This document shows, piece after piece, positions 28,095-36,233 of a DNA stretch of 64,000 nucleotides. A program made the translations under genes and the position numbers. The notes below the pieces were generated by a model. The model searched no databases. It was not told the DNA's origin and saw nothing but the letters and a program-made list of their open reading frames with translations. Numbering within the stretch: the stretch's first letter is position 1; each line of letters opens with the position of its first letter. Source of the DNA: an uncultured Hyphomonadaceae bacterium (GTDB lineage Bacteria; Pseudomonadota; Alphaproteobacteria; Caulobacterales; Hyphomonadaceae); assembly GCA_938084575.1 (NCBI GenBank), contig CALKFG010000001.1, positions 62,001 to 126,000 of the forward strand, read 5' to 3'.

Positions 28095-28877
28095 TCAGCG
28101 CAGCTTGAAGTCCGGCGTGCGCTTGTCCAGAAAGGCGGCCTCACCTTCGCGGAAATCATCATGCTCAAACCCGTCCAGGAACAGGTCCACAGCTGCGTCT
28201 GAATCATCGTGCCAGCCCGATTGCAGGCCCCGGATCATCCGCTTGATGGCCTGCACCGACCATTGCGAACGCGCCGAGATCTGCAGGGCAAGGCCCCGGG
28301 CGGCGTCGAGCGCGGCGCCGTCTGGTGCAAGCCGGTCGACAAGGCCGATCGACAGGGCGTCGTCGGCGGGCAGGATGCGCCCGGTGAACAGCAGGTCCTT
28401 GGCGACGCTTTCGCCGACGGCGGCGAGCAGGCGGCGGGTGTCGCTGGGGGGATAGACCAGGCCGAGACGTGCCGGCGTAATCCCCAGCCGGGCTGTGCTT
28501 GCCGCGATGCGGAAATCGGTCGCCAGAGCGAGGCTGACCCCGCCCCCCACACAGGCCCCCTCGATCGCGGAAAGGATGGGTTTGCGGCAGTTTTCGACAG
28601 CGGCCAGGGCCGCGGCGATGACCGCACCGGAGTCCCGCGCCCGGTCGCGGGTGTCGTAAATCCTCGAAAATTCGCTGATATCAGCGCCGGCCGCAAAGCT
28701 GCCGGACGGCCCGCCATGGATAATCAGGACCTTGATGTCGGGACGGGCGCAGGCTTCGCTGATAAGGCCCGGCAGGGCAGCCCACATGGCAATCGACAGG
28801 GCATTGCGCTTGTCCGGTCGGTCGAGAATGATTTCGCCGATGGGATCGCCGGGCTTGAGATAAAGGGGGGAGGTCAT
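28095..28877 (-). CDS. Enoyl-CoA hydratase/isomerase family protein
   Basis: A 260-residue crotonase-fold protein. The oxyanion-hole segment FAAGADISEF and the loop IEGACVGGGVSLALATDFRIAA are conserved. At the two positions that hold the hydratase glutamates in rat mitochondrial enoyl-CoA hydratase, this protein has Pro (ITPARLG) and Asp (VAKDLLFTGR), so it is probably not an ordinary 2-enoyl-CoA hydratase; an isomerase, hydrolase or decarboxylase role is possible. It is first in a two-gene operon with the CoA-transferase-like gene and divergent from the flavodoxin-like gene. Confidence 0.88.
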   Translation of the reverse strand: MTSPLYLKPGDPIGEIILDRPDKRNALSIAMWAALPGLISEACARPDIKVLIIHGGPSGSFAAGADISEFSRIYDTRDRARDSGAVIAAALAAVENCRKPILSAIEGACVGGGVSLALATDFRIAASTARLGITPARLGLVYPPSDTRRLLAAVGESVAKDLLFTGRILPADDALSIGLVDRLAPDGAALDAARGLALQISARSQWSVQAIKRMIRGLQSGWHDDSDAAVDLFLDGFEHDDFREGEAAFLDKRTPDFKLR

Positions 28878-29017
28878 GGTGGCGGCTTCTCGGCTGAAGG
28901 AACACAGTTGGGCGGGTGATAAGGCCAGTCGGGGGCGAGCTCAAGCGGGCCGGTGGAAAGCGGTCGACAGGCAGGGCTTGTCTTCCCCCGCCGCAGCCGG
29001 CTAGGTCTGTCACTCTG

Positions 29018-29503
29018 ATGCCCCGTCTCCTGATCCTTTATCATTCGCGCACGGGCGGCTCTGCCCAGATGGCACGTGCCGCCGCCACGGCGGCCCGCAC
29101 GGAATGCGAGGTGCGCCTGCGGGCAGTGACCGCAGCGGGGGCAGACGATATGCTGTCGGCTCAGGCCTATATTTTTGCCGGGCCGGAAAACCTTGCGGCG
29201 CTGTCGGGAGAAGTTAAGGCCTTCCTTGACCGCAGCTATTATCCCTTGCTGGGCCGGATCGAGGGCCGCCCCTATGCGCATATGGTCTGTGCCGGGTCGG
29301 ATGGTGAAAATGCCGCCCGTCAGCTGGCACGGATCGTAACGGGCTGGCGGCTCAAACAGGTCCAGCCGCCTCTGATCGTGCGCACTCACAGCCAGACCGA
29401 GGCGGAGATACTTGCGCCGAAACAGATCTGTGAGGCGGATTTGCAGCGCTGCCGTACCCTGGGTCAGGCTTTGGCGGCGGGGGTCAGCCTGGGCGTTTTC
29501 TGA
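29018..29503 (+). CDS. Flavodoxin-like / NAD(P)H oxidoreductase family protein
   Basis: A 161-residue flavodoxin-fold protein. The N-terminal strand and phosphate loop LLILYHSRTGGSAQMA matches FMN-binding flavodoxin-like proteins, and FAGPENLAALSGEVKAFLDRSYYPL corresponds to the flavin-ring loop in NADPH-dependent FMN reductase-like proteins. The ATG at 29018 was selected; an upstream in-frame start would add 34 residues that do not fit the fold. The electron partner is unknown. Confidence 0.78.
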   Translation: MPRLLILYHSRTGGSAQMARAAATAARTECEVRLRAVTAAGADDMLSAQAYIFAGPENLAALSGEVKAFLDRSYYPLLGRIEGRPYAHMVCAGSDGENAARQLARIVTGWRLKQVQPPLIVRTHSQTEAEILAPKQICEADLQRCRTLGQALAAGVSLGVF

Positions 29504-29850
29504 GGCCGGCAGACGGTCAGTCGTGCGTGATGCCGGGCCGTGGCGCCCGCCTTGCCGGTTAGGGGACGGAATCAGGGGGATGGGCAGGACCGGGGCCAGG
29601 ACGGTAAAACCTTTGGCGGTTGCCCCGGCCGGACGTCACGCGCCAAAGGGTTACAGGATACAGATCCTGCCACCGACGCCAGATGACCGTTTTTCCGTCG
29701 CCCCGATGATAGGATGTGTAGAATTAATATCAAAACAATGAGTTACAGGTCTTCTTGTCCGCTTCGGGGGCACAGAGGGACCAGACCCGGTGCAAAACTG
29801 AGCAAATCAGTGCACACCGTTTCCTTATCGTCCTCTGAGGCCGCTTAAAA
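29504..29850. other. Gene-less stretch upstream of dusA with partial duplication
   Basis: I see no credible gene, tRNA or terminator in these 347 bases. The first half is GC-rich like its surroundings, while about 29715-29870 is clearly AT-richer. At 29691-29710 there is a 20-base segment matching 29875-29894, inside the dusA start region, at 19 of 20 positions; translated in frame it reads RFSVAPMIG, versus RFSVAPMMD in DusA. The octamer GTTACAGG also occurs twice (about 29650 and 29742). It looks like a decayed or displaced copy of the dusA 5' end. Confidence 0.6.
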
Positions 29851-29894
29851 ATGAATAAAAATCAAGTATATAGATTTTCTGTCGCCCCGATGAT
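29691..29894 (+). repeat. Direct repeat pair spanning the dusA 5' end
   Basis: Two copies of a 20-base element (29691-29710 and 29875-29894) differ at one base, and their starts are 184 bases apart. The second copy encodes FSVAPMM of DusA. The first is in an open frame that stops shortly after. A microduplication or an insertion that displaced the original dusA start are both possible. Confidence 0.7.
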
Positions 29895-30837
29895 GGACTG
29901 GACCGATCGGCATTGCCGCGTTCTGCACCGGACATTGAGCCGGCATGCCCGCCTGTGGTCGGAGATGATTACGGCGGATGCCGTCATCCATGGCGACCGG
30001 CCCCGCCTGATCGGCTATTCCCGGATCGAGCACCCCCTGGTTCTGCAGCTGGGCGGAAATGAGCCGGATAAAATGGCCGAGGCGGCCCGCATTGCCGAGG
30101 CGGCGGGCTATGATGAAGTCAACATCAATTGCGGCTGTCCGTCCGATCGCGTCCAGTCTGGGGCGTTTGGCGCCTGCCTGATGCGGGATCCGGCGATTGT
30201 GGCCGCCTGTGTCCGCGCCATGTCGGCGGCCGTGTCGATCCCGGTTACGGTGAAGTGCCGGGTTGCCGTGGATGAAGACCCGCCCCGTGAGACCCTGTTC
30301 GGCTTTGTCGAACAGGTCGCTGCGGCGGGGTGTTCCGTGTTCACCGTCCATGCCCGCAAGGCCTGGCTCAGCGGCCTGTCTCCCAAGGAAAACCGCGAAA
30401 TTCCGCCGCTGGATTACGACCTTGTCGCTGAGCTTAAGCAGACCTTCCCCGCGCTCAGCATCGTGCTCAATGGGGGCATTACGGACCTGCACCAGTGCCA
30501 GGCGCATTTGCAGGTCTTTGACGGGGTTATGCTGGGTCGCGCGGCCTACCAGTTTCCGGCCTTCCTGGGACAGGTCGATCAGGCCCTGTTCGACGCAGCG
30601 GCGCCCAGCGTGTCACCGGACGATGCCGTGCGTCTGTACAGGCCCTATGTCGCCGAACAGCTTGAGGCCGGTGTCCGGCTGGCCGCAATGACCCGCCACA
30701 TGCTGGGCCTGTTCCGCGACCGTCCCGGCGCCCGGCGCTGGCGGCGCATTCTCAGCGAACAGGGCTGCCGGGCCGGGGCGGGGCTGGATGTGCTGGACGA
30801 GGCCCTGTCAGCGGTGACCGATGGCGTGCCCGCCTGA
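29851..30837 (+). CDS. dusA: tRNA-dihydrouridine(20/20a) synthase DusA
   Basis: An FMN enzyme that reduces uridine 20/20a in the tRNA D-loop with NADPH. The 328-residue protein begins with RFSVAPMMDWTDRHCR, the DusA signature, and has the catalytic cysteine region NINCGCPSDRVQ (Cys96 is the likely acid), VKCRV and the FMN-phosphate loop LNGGITD. The C-terminal helical domain is present. The ATG at 29851 lacks a strong ribosome site and lies in an AT-rich stretch; the upstream partial copy of the same coding start is noted separately. Confidence 0.95.
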   Translation: MNKNQVYRFSVAPMMDWTDRHCRVLHRTLSRHARLWSEMITADAVIHGDRPRLIGYSRIEHPLVLQLGGNEPDKMAEAARIAEAAGYDEVNINCGCPSDRVQSGAFGACLMRDPAIVAACVRAMSAAVSIPVTVKCRVAVDEDPPRETLFGFVEQVAAAGCSVFTVHARKAWLSGLSPKENREIPPLDYDLVAELKQTFPALSIVLNGGITDLHQCQAHLQVFDGVMLGRAAYQFPAFLGQVDQALFDAAAPSVSPDDAVRLYRPYVAEQLEAGVRLAAMTRHMLGLFRDRPGARRWRRILSEQGCRAGAGLDVLDEALSAVTDGVPA

Positions 30838-30879
30838 CAGGACTTCACAGCCGCCGGTAAAGCGCGTAACGCGCAGGTC

Positions 30880-31704
30880 ATGACTGAGCTGATGGGTTCT
30901 TATGGCGGCCTGATCCTGGCGCTGGCGGCGTGCGGCCTGTTCAGCGGGCTTGTGGCCGGCATGTTCGGAATTGGCGGAGGGGCGGTGATCGTTCCGGTCC
31001 TGATCCTTCTGTTCGATGCGCTGGGCTATGCCGACACCGCCTCCCACGTGGCCATTGCGACCTCGCTGGCCACCATCATTCTGACGTCAAGCCGGTCGGT
31101 CTGGGCGCATCACCAGCGTGTCGCGGTGGACTGGGCTATTGTGCGCAGCTGGGCCCCGTGGATCATGCTGGGCGCGATACTGGGCCAGCTGGTGACCGGC
31201 CTGCTGTCGAGCACCGCCCTCAAGGGCATTTTCGGCAGCCTCGCCTTTGTCTTGTCGGCACAGCTTTTCTTCGGGCGTCCGGGCTGGCGCCTGGCCGATG
31301 ACCTGCCGGGGGGCGCGGGTCGTGCCGGCCTGGGTGGCCTGATTGGCGGCCTGTCGGCGATTATGGGCATAGGCGGGGGGACATTTGGCGTCAGCCTGAT
31401 GACCATATGCGGCCGGGCCATGCACCAGGCCGTGGCGACGGCGGCGGGATTTGGCGTGGTGATCGGCCTGCCGAGTGCGCTGACGGCGATTTTTGTCGGC
31501 TGGGGCCGCGACGGACTACCGCCGTTTTCGCTCGGCCATGTCAACCTTGCGGCCTTTATCCTGATTTCCACCTTCACGGTGATGACCGCGCCGCTGGGGG
31601 CCCGGCTGGCCCACAGCCTTGATGCCGTCCTGCTGAAAAAACTGTTTGCCATCCTGCTGGCCATCGTCGCGGTGCGGTTGCTGATGTCGGCTATTGCCGG
31701 ATAA
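30880..31704 (+). CDS. TauE/SafE family sulfite/organosulfonate exporter
   Basis: A 274-residue integral membrane protein with about eight hydrophobic segments. The family repeat appears as AGMFGIGGGAVIVPVLILLF near the N-terminus and SAIMGIGGGTFGVSLMTICG in the second half. Members export sulfite, sulfoacetate or other anions; substrate is not evident. The ATG at 30880 follows AACGCGCAGGTC, a weak ribosome site. It overlaps the convergent aspartic protease gene by 14 bases. Confidence 0.9.
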   Translation: MTELMGSYGGLILALAACGLFSGLVAGMFGIGGGAVIVPVLILLFDALGYADTASHVAIATSLATIILTSSRSVWAHHQRVAVDWAIVRSWAPWIMLGAILGQLVTGLLSSTALKGIFGSLAFVLSAQLFFGRPGWRLADDLPGGAGRAGLGGLIGGLSAIMGIGGGTFGVSLMTICGRAMHQAVATAAGFGVVIGLPSALTAIFVGWGRDGLPPFSLGHVNLAAFILISTFTVMTAPLGARLAHSLDAVLLKKLFAILLAIVAVRLLMSAIAG

Positions 31705-32215
31705 TCATCCGGTCGCCACGGACCTCGTAGGAATACAGCTCACGCAGAAAGCTCATGCCGAGCAGGCTCTGGTCAAGATGGGCGGGCAGGACCATGGCCT
31801 CGACATTCTGGATGTGCACCTGATCGATGCGGATCGAGTCGATCCGGACGCTCGCCCCCTTGACCACGCCCCCCGCGGTCCGAATGTCCCACGCATAGTC
31901 CAGCGTCGATGGCTCAAGACCCATTTTCTCGGCATCCTGCCATGTTAGCGCGACCACGCTCGCCCCGGTGTCGACCATGAAATCGACGCTTGCGCGGGAA
32001 TTGATCAGGGCCCGTCCCCAGTAATGACCGTCAGCCCGCCGCGTCAGGTGCGCGCTGCGCCGTGCCGCGGTCTCATCGGCCGCCTGCACTGCGGTGGGGC
32101 CGGGCGAGGTGTCCATCATGACAGAGGACTGCACCCGCGGGGCGATATAGACCGAGGTGATGGCCGCGATCAGGCCGGCAACACCGAGGATGAGCAAAAC
32201 CTGCCCCGGCCTCAA
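31691..32215 (-). CDS. Retropepsin-like aspartic protease, membrane-anchored
   Basis: A clan AA aspartic protease of the bacterial single-domain type. An N-terminal hydrophobic anchor (VLLILGVAGLIAAITSVYIA) is followed by a periplasmic domain with the active-site motif DFMVDTGASVVALT and the second conserved part DQSLLGMSFLREL. Such enzymes work as dimers, as in retroviral proteases. I propose a TTG start at 32215 overlapping the stop of the DUF1289 gene (TTGA), giving 174 residues; a longer frame runs back through that gene and looks unlikely. The start is the weak point. Confidence 0.82.
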   Translation of the reverse strand: MRPGQVLLILGVAGLIAAITSVYIAPRVQSSVMMDTSPGPTAVQAADETAARRSAHLTRRADGHYWGRALINSRASVDFMVDTGASVVALTWQDAEKMGLEPSTLDYAWDIRTAGGVVKGASVRIDSIRIDQVHIQNVEAMVLPAHLDQSLLGMSFLRELYSYEVRGDRMIIRQ

Positions 32216-32403
32216 TTTTCGGCGGCCTTTACGCGGGCAAGACGCTCTGGCAGCGCGTCCATGACCGCCTGCCGTCCCGCGTCGCCCAGCTGCATCCAGC
32301 CGCCAATCTCTTTCAGGGTGCGGCCGCACCCCAGACAGAGACCCGAGCGACCATCAACGGCGCAGACCTTGATGCAGGGGCTTTGAATTGCAGACCGGCT
32401 CAT
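32212..32403 (-). CDS. DUF1289 domain-containing protein
   Basis: A 63-residue cysteine-rich protein. The pattern SPCIKVCAVDGRSGLCLGCGRTLKEIGGW has four cysteines arranged as in DUF1289, possibly binding a metal or iron-sulfur cluster; the function is unknown. The ATG at 32403 was chosen since the Cys motif then begins at residue 8, as is usual. It overlaps the protease gene start downstream, so the two form a small operon, and it is divergent from the CobT homologue. Confidence 0.88.
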   Translation of the reverse strand: MSRSAIQSPCIKVCAVDGRSGLCLGCGRTLKEIGGWMQLGDAGRQAVMDALPERLARVKAAEN

Positions 32404-32498
32404 AACAGGGCTCCCTTCAACGGTGTCTGTGACATACAAGCATTGCGAATCTCTGATCAAAAAGCCACATCTTTGGGCATAGGCCGTTCCCGTGTAGG

Positions 32499-33536
32499 AT
32501 GACCGGTCTGGATGTATGCGTGAGGCCCCCTTTGTCACAATCCCTGGATCAAGCCGCCCCTTTTGACGATGTCCGCGATCTGGCGATCCGAGAAATGGAC
32601 CCCGACCAGGGGTCTGCGGACAGGGTCTACCGGGCCCTTCTGGGCATGGGACGCGAGGGGGATTTCGGCAAGCTGGCGGATGCGACGGCCTGGCTGTCTG
32701 CCTGGCAGAAGCGCTATCCGCCGCGCATCGACTCGCCGACTCTGGCCATCTTTGCCGGGGCCCATGGCCTTGCCGGTCATGGGGTGTCGCTGTCCTCCAA
32801 TGATGGCACGCGGGACAAGATTGACGGCCTCCGCGACGGGTCGGCCCCGCTGGCGCTGATCGCGGCCCAGAGCGAGGTCAATCTTCGTATTTTCGAGCTC
32901 GCCCTGGAGCAGCCCACCCCGAACATTGCCCAGGAAGCCGCAATGACCGAGCGTGAATGTGCGGCCACCATCGCCTTTGGCTTCGAAGCGCTTGAAGGCG
33001 ATCCGGATCTGATCGGGCTGGGCGTGCTGGGCGCCGGCATTGGCACGGCGGCCGCGGCGCTGGCCTGCGCCCTGTATGGCGGTGCGCCGGAATACTGGGT
33101 GCGGCCAGGACCGCAAATCCCCGACGAGATGGTCGCGCAGCGCATAGACCTGGTGACGGAGGCTCTGCGGGTTCATCGCGGGCATCTCAGTGATCCGCTC
33201 GAGGCACTGCGTTGCCTGGGCGGGCGAGAGATCGCCGCCTGTGTCGGGACCATATTGGCGGCCCGGCTGCACGGCATCCCGGTTCTGCTGGATGGTTTCG
33301 CCACCACCGTGGCTGCAGGCGTTGTGCATGCGATGAACCCGCGGGCGATCGAGCATGTCCGGGCAGCACATGTGACCCGGCGACCGGCGCATCAGGCTGC
33401 GCTTGAGCGGCTGGGCCTGACTCCCTTGCTGCCCCTGGAGTTTAACACCGGTGGCGGACTGGGCTCCGGGATCGGGATCAGCCTGTTACGCACGGCCTGC
33501 GCCCCGTTTCTGGGCGTGCAGGGCGCTGTCGGGTGA
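32499..33536 (+). CDS. CobT-family phosphoribosyltransferase homologue with replaced catalytic residues
   Basis: A 345-residue homologue of nicotinate-nucleotide:dimethylbenzimidazole phosphoribosyltransferase (CobT, called CobU in rhizobia), which makes alpha-ribazole phosphate for B12. Similarity is strong over FELALEQPTPNIAQEAAM, ERECAATIAFGFEALEGDPDL, ADPLEALR-type and GGREIAA segments. However, the usual GEMGIGNTT loop is GVLGAGIGT (Val176 in place of Glu), the usual G-E-G-T/S-G loop with the catalytic Glu is GLGSG (Leu321), and the FAG(D/N)HG motif is FAGAHG. Canonical catalysis is therefore doubtful; it may be a regulatory or neofunctionalised paralogue. Codon use looks native. The start is ATG 32499; GTG 32520 is possible. 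Confidence 0.85.
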   Translation: MTGLDVCVRPPLSQSLDQAAPFDDVRDLAIREMDPDQGSADRVYRALLGMGREGDFGKLADATAWLSAWQKRYPPRIDSPTLAIFAGAHGLAGHGVSLSSNDGTRDKIDGLRDGSAPLALIAAQSEVNLRIFELALEQPTPNIAQEAAMTERECAATIAFGFEALEGDPDLIGLGVLGAGIGTAAAALACALYGGAPEYWVRPGPQIPDEMVAQRIDLVTEALRVHRGHLSDPLEALRCLGGREIAACVGTILAARLHGIPVLLDGFATTVAAGVVHAMNPRAIEHVRAAHVTRRPAHQAALERLGLTPLLPLEFNTGGGLGSGIGISLLRTACAPFLGVQGAVG

Positions 33537-33658
33537 TCGGTTTCGTCGCATTGCCAAAATCGTGTTTCGCCGTAATCTGACGTTTACGTTCGCGTCACCT
33601 TGCATTTTGCACGCTGGCGCGCCAGAACAGCCACAAGACAGCCTTTGGGATGAACGAT

Positions 33659-34858
33659 ATGAACCTTGAATTTTCGCCAGAAGAAACCGCCTTTCGGAAC
33701 GAAGCCCGGACATTCATTGAGGAAAATTATCCCGATGAGCTCAGAGGCTCTGGTGGACGCGAGGACCTGTCGCGCGAGCATATGCTGGCCTGGCACAAAG
33801 TGCTGGGGAAAAAGGGCTGGTCTGTACCCGCCTGGCCGGTGGAATATGGCGGTACGGGCTGGAACGCCACCCAGCGCTATATCTGGTCAGAAGAGAATGC
33901 CCGGGTCGATTCGATCATGCCGCTGCCCTTCGGCGTCTCCATGGTGGGTCCGGTGATCTACACCTTCGGGTCGCAGGAGCAGAAGGACCGGTTCCTTCCC
34001 GGTATCCGGTCCGGTGAGGAATGGTGGTGTCAGGGCTATTCAGAGCCAGGTGCCGGGTCCGACCTCGCCTCTCTGAAGACCACGGCTGTGCGGGACGGGG
34101 ATCATTATGTGATCAATGGTCAGAAGACGTGGACAACCCTGGCCCAGCACGCCGATTGGGGCTTCTTCCTGTGCCGGACCGATCCGACCGCGGCCAAGCC
34201 GCAGGAAGGGATCAGCTTCATTCTGGTCGACATGACCACGCCGGGCATCGAAGTCCGGCCGATCATCACTATTGATGGCGGTCATGAGGTCAACGAAGTC
34301 TGGCTGACGGACGTCCGGGTCCCGGTTGAAAACCGCGTCGGGAAAGAAAATGAAGGCTGGACCTATGCGAAATTCCTGCTGGCGCATGAGCGGTCCGGTA
34401 TTGCCGGGGTCGCACGGTCCAAGCGGGGCATTGAAAAGCTGCGTAACATTGCGGCCACGGAAGTCGTTGATGGCCAGCCGCTGCTTCAGGACGACACCTT
34501 CTCGCGCAAGGTCAGCCAGCTGGAGATTGATCTGACCGCGCTGGAATTCACCGAATTGCGGACGCTGGCCGGCGAGGCGCAGGGCAAGGGCCCCGGGCCG
34601 GAAAGTTCGATCCTCAAGGTTAAGGGGACCGAAATCCAGCAGCGGCTTACCGAGCTGACGCTTGAGGCGGTTGGCCATTATGGCCAGCCCTATTATCGCG
34701 GCTTCCCGCAGGATGCCCAGTCCAATGCCTTCCCGATCGGGCCGGACTATGCGCACGCCTCTGCGCCAGGCTATTTTAACATGCGCAAGACCTCGATCTA
34801 TGGCGGGTCGAACGAAATTCAGCGCAACATCATCACCAAGATGATCCTCGGGCTCTAG
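33659..34858 (+). CDS. Acyl-CoA dehydrogenase (PimC-like large subunit type)
   Basis: An FAD enzyme that forms the alpha-beta double bond of an acyl-CoA. The 399-residue protein has the signatures WWCQGYSEPGAGSDLASLKTTA and a C-terminal SIYGGSNEIQRNIITKM. At the MCAD catalytic Glu position (Y-E-G-T) it has Gly, and the base may instead be the Glu of the HERSGIAG helix, as in isovaleryl-CoA dehydrogenase. The start at 33659 matches its paralogues; an ATG three codons upstream is also possible. With the next gene it resembles the two-subunit pimeloyl-CoA dehydrogenase-type pair. Confidence 0.9.
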   Translation: MNLEFSPEETAFRNEARTFIEENYPDELRGSGGREDLSREHMLAWHKVLGKKGWSVPAWPVEYGGTGWNATQRYIWSEENARVDSIMPLPFGVSMVGPVIYTFGSQEQKDRFLPGIRSGEEWWCQGYSEPGAGSDLASLKTTAVRDGDHYVINGQKTWTTLAQHADWGFFLCRTDPTAAKPQEGISFILVDMTTPGIEVRPIITIDGGHEVNEVWLTDVRVPVENRVGKENEGWTYAKFLLAHERSGIAGVARSKRGIEKLRNIAATEVVDGQPLLQDDTFSRKVSQLEIDLTALEFTELRTLAGEAQGKGPGPESSILKVKGTEIQQRLTELTLEAVGHYGQPYYRGFPQDAQSNAFPIGPDYAHASAPGYFNMRKTSIYGGSNEIQRNIITKMILGL

Positions 34859-34867
34859 GGCCCGGCC

Positions 34868-34899
34868 GATCGGGGCAGCCGGGCTCGGCTGCTCTGATC
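34868..34899 (+). terminator. Intercistronic hairpin after first acyl-CoA dehydrogenase
   Basis: A 13-pair stem (34868-34880 with 34887-34899, two G-U pairs, six-base loop GGGCTC) lies just after the stop at 34858. No T-run follows, so it is more likely a 3'-end stabiliser or partial terminator than a full intrinsic terminator. The next acyl-CoA dehydrogenase gene starts 46 bases later on the same strand. Confidence 0.45.
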
Positions 34900-34945
34900 C
34901 CGATATAAGAGATATGTCACCCCGAGGTGGCCAACGGAGGAAAGT

Positions 34946-36103
34946 ATGGATTTTAATTTCACCGAAGAGCAGACCATGATCCGAGACAGCCTGTCCCGGC
35001 TGATCCGCGAGAAGTATGACTTCGACACCCGTCGCGGCGTGGTCCAGAGCGAGGCCGGCTGGTCACCCGAATTCTGGGCACAGCTGGCGGAGCTCGGTTT
35101 GCTCATGGCGCCCTTCTCCGAGGAGGATGGCGGTCTCGGTGGCGGTGCGATCGATGCGATGGTGGTGATGGAAGAATTCGGCAAGGGCCTGGTGGTTGAA
35201 CCCTATATCCCAACCATTGTCTGTGCCGGTGGCTTTCTGAAACATGCCGGCAGCGCCGCGCAGAAGGAAGAATATCTTGCCAGCATCATGGGCGGCGAAA
35301 CGGTTTTTGCCTTTGCCTATGCAGAACCGCGCGGGCGCTACAATCTTGCCGATCTCGAAACCACGGCCAAGGCCAACGGGGCCGGCTACACGCTGAGCGG
35401 GCACAAGGCAGTCGTGATTGGCGCGCCCTGGGCCAGCAAGCTGATCGTGACGGCCCGCACGTCCGGTGACCGGCGTGACCGCGGCGGCATTTCGCTGTTC
35501 ATCGTTGACAAGGATGCCCCGGGTGTCACCACGCGGGACTATCCGACAGTGGACGGGCGCCGCGCCTCAGAGGTCTATTTCGAAAATGTTGCGCTTGGCG
35601 CCGACGCCCTGATCGGCGACGCAGACGGGGCGCTGCCCCTGATCGAACGCGTGGCCGATGAGGCCACGGCCGCGCTTTGTGCCGAAGCCGTTGGCGCAAT
35701 GGGCGTCGCCCATGCCCAGACGGTTGAGTATTCCCGTCAGCGCAAGCAGTTCGGCACCGCGATTGGCAAGTTCCAGGTGCTGCAGCACCGCATGGTGGAC
35801 ATGTTCATGGAGCATGAGCAGTCCATCTCCATGACCTATATGGCAACGCTGAAACTCGGCGACGATACAGTCGAACGGCAAAAGGCCGTATCCGCTGCCA
35901 AGGTGCGTATCGGTCAGGCCGGGCGGTTTGTCGGCCAGTCCGCGATCCAGATCCATGGCGGCATGGGCATGACAGAAGAGCTGGCCGTCGGGCATTACTT
36001 CAAGCGCCTGACCATGATTGACAGCGAACTTGGCAATGTCGACCACCACATGCGGCGTTACACCGAGCTGGGGGTTGCCCCGCTTCAGGCTGCCGCCGAA
36101 TAA
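34946..36103 (+). CDS. Acyl-CoA dehydrogenase (PimD-like small subunit type)
   Basis: A 385-residue acyl-CoA dehydrogenase-fold protein. It keeps the flavin and substrate parts FAFAYAEPRGRYNL, RKQFGTAIGKFQVLQHRMVD and QIHGGMGMTEELAVGHYFKR, but lacks the YGG(S/T)NEIQR C-terminal motif of its neighbour, as expected for the smaller partner of a heteromeric dehydrogenase. A strong AACGGAGGAAAG ribosome site precedes the ATG. Together with the upstream gene it probably oxidises a bulky or dicarboxylic acyl-CoA; that substrate is inference. Confidence 0.9.
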   Translation: MDFNFTEEQTMIRDSLSRLIREKYDFDTRRGVVQSEAGWSPEFWAQLAELGLLMAPFSEEDGGLGGGAIDAMVVMEEFGKGLVVEPYIPTIVCAGGFLKHAGSAAQKEEYLASIMGGETVFAFAYAEPRGRYNLADLETTAKANGAGYTLSGHKAVVIGAPWASKLIVTARTSGDRRDRGGISLFIVDKDAPGVTTRDYPTVDGRRASEVYFENVALGADALIGDADGALPLIERVADEATAALCAEAVGAMGVAHAQTVEYSRQRKQFGTAIGKFQVLQHRMVDMFMEHEQSISMTYMATLKLGDDTVERQKAVSAAKVRIGQAGRFVGQSAIQIHGGMGMTEELAVGHYFKRLTMIDSELGNVDHHMRRYTELGVAPLQAAAE

Positions 36104-36129
36104 GCCCTTGCGGGCGTCACACGGATGGC

Positions 36130-36157
36130 CCCGTTCCACGTGAGGTGGGACGGGTTT
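36130..36157 (+). terminator. Terminator-like hairpin after second acyl-CoA dehydrogenase
   Basis: CCCGTTCCAC (36130-36139) pairs with GTGGGACGGG (36145-36154) with one G-U pair and a five-base loop, followed by TTTG. It lies 26 bases after the stop at 36103 and 77 bases before the crotonase gene. It could terminate or attenuate the transcript. Confidence 0.5.
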
Positions 36158-36233
36158 GTCTGAGGTCGCCCGGCCAGGGCGGCGCACCGCTTGCCCCTGG
36201 TCCCGGCCCGGGGCGAGCCCCTCAAGGAAGACC

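Noticed and set aside
27397-28455. Plus-strand frame of 352 codons opposite the CoA-transferase and crotonase genes
   Set aside because: Low-complexity Arg/Gly/Ala product with no domain; the minus-strand genes have conserved motifs throughout.
29504-29850. Possible tRNA or small RNA gene upstream of dusA
   Set aside because: I found no T-loop GGTTCGA-type box, cloverleaf or 3' CCA end, and no terminator.
32404-32498. Cobalamin riboswitch or FNR box before the CobT homologue
   Set aside because: The gap is only 95 bases, far too short for a B12 riboswitch, and TTG...ATCAA half sites have eight rather than four bases between them.
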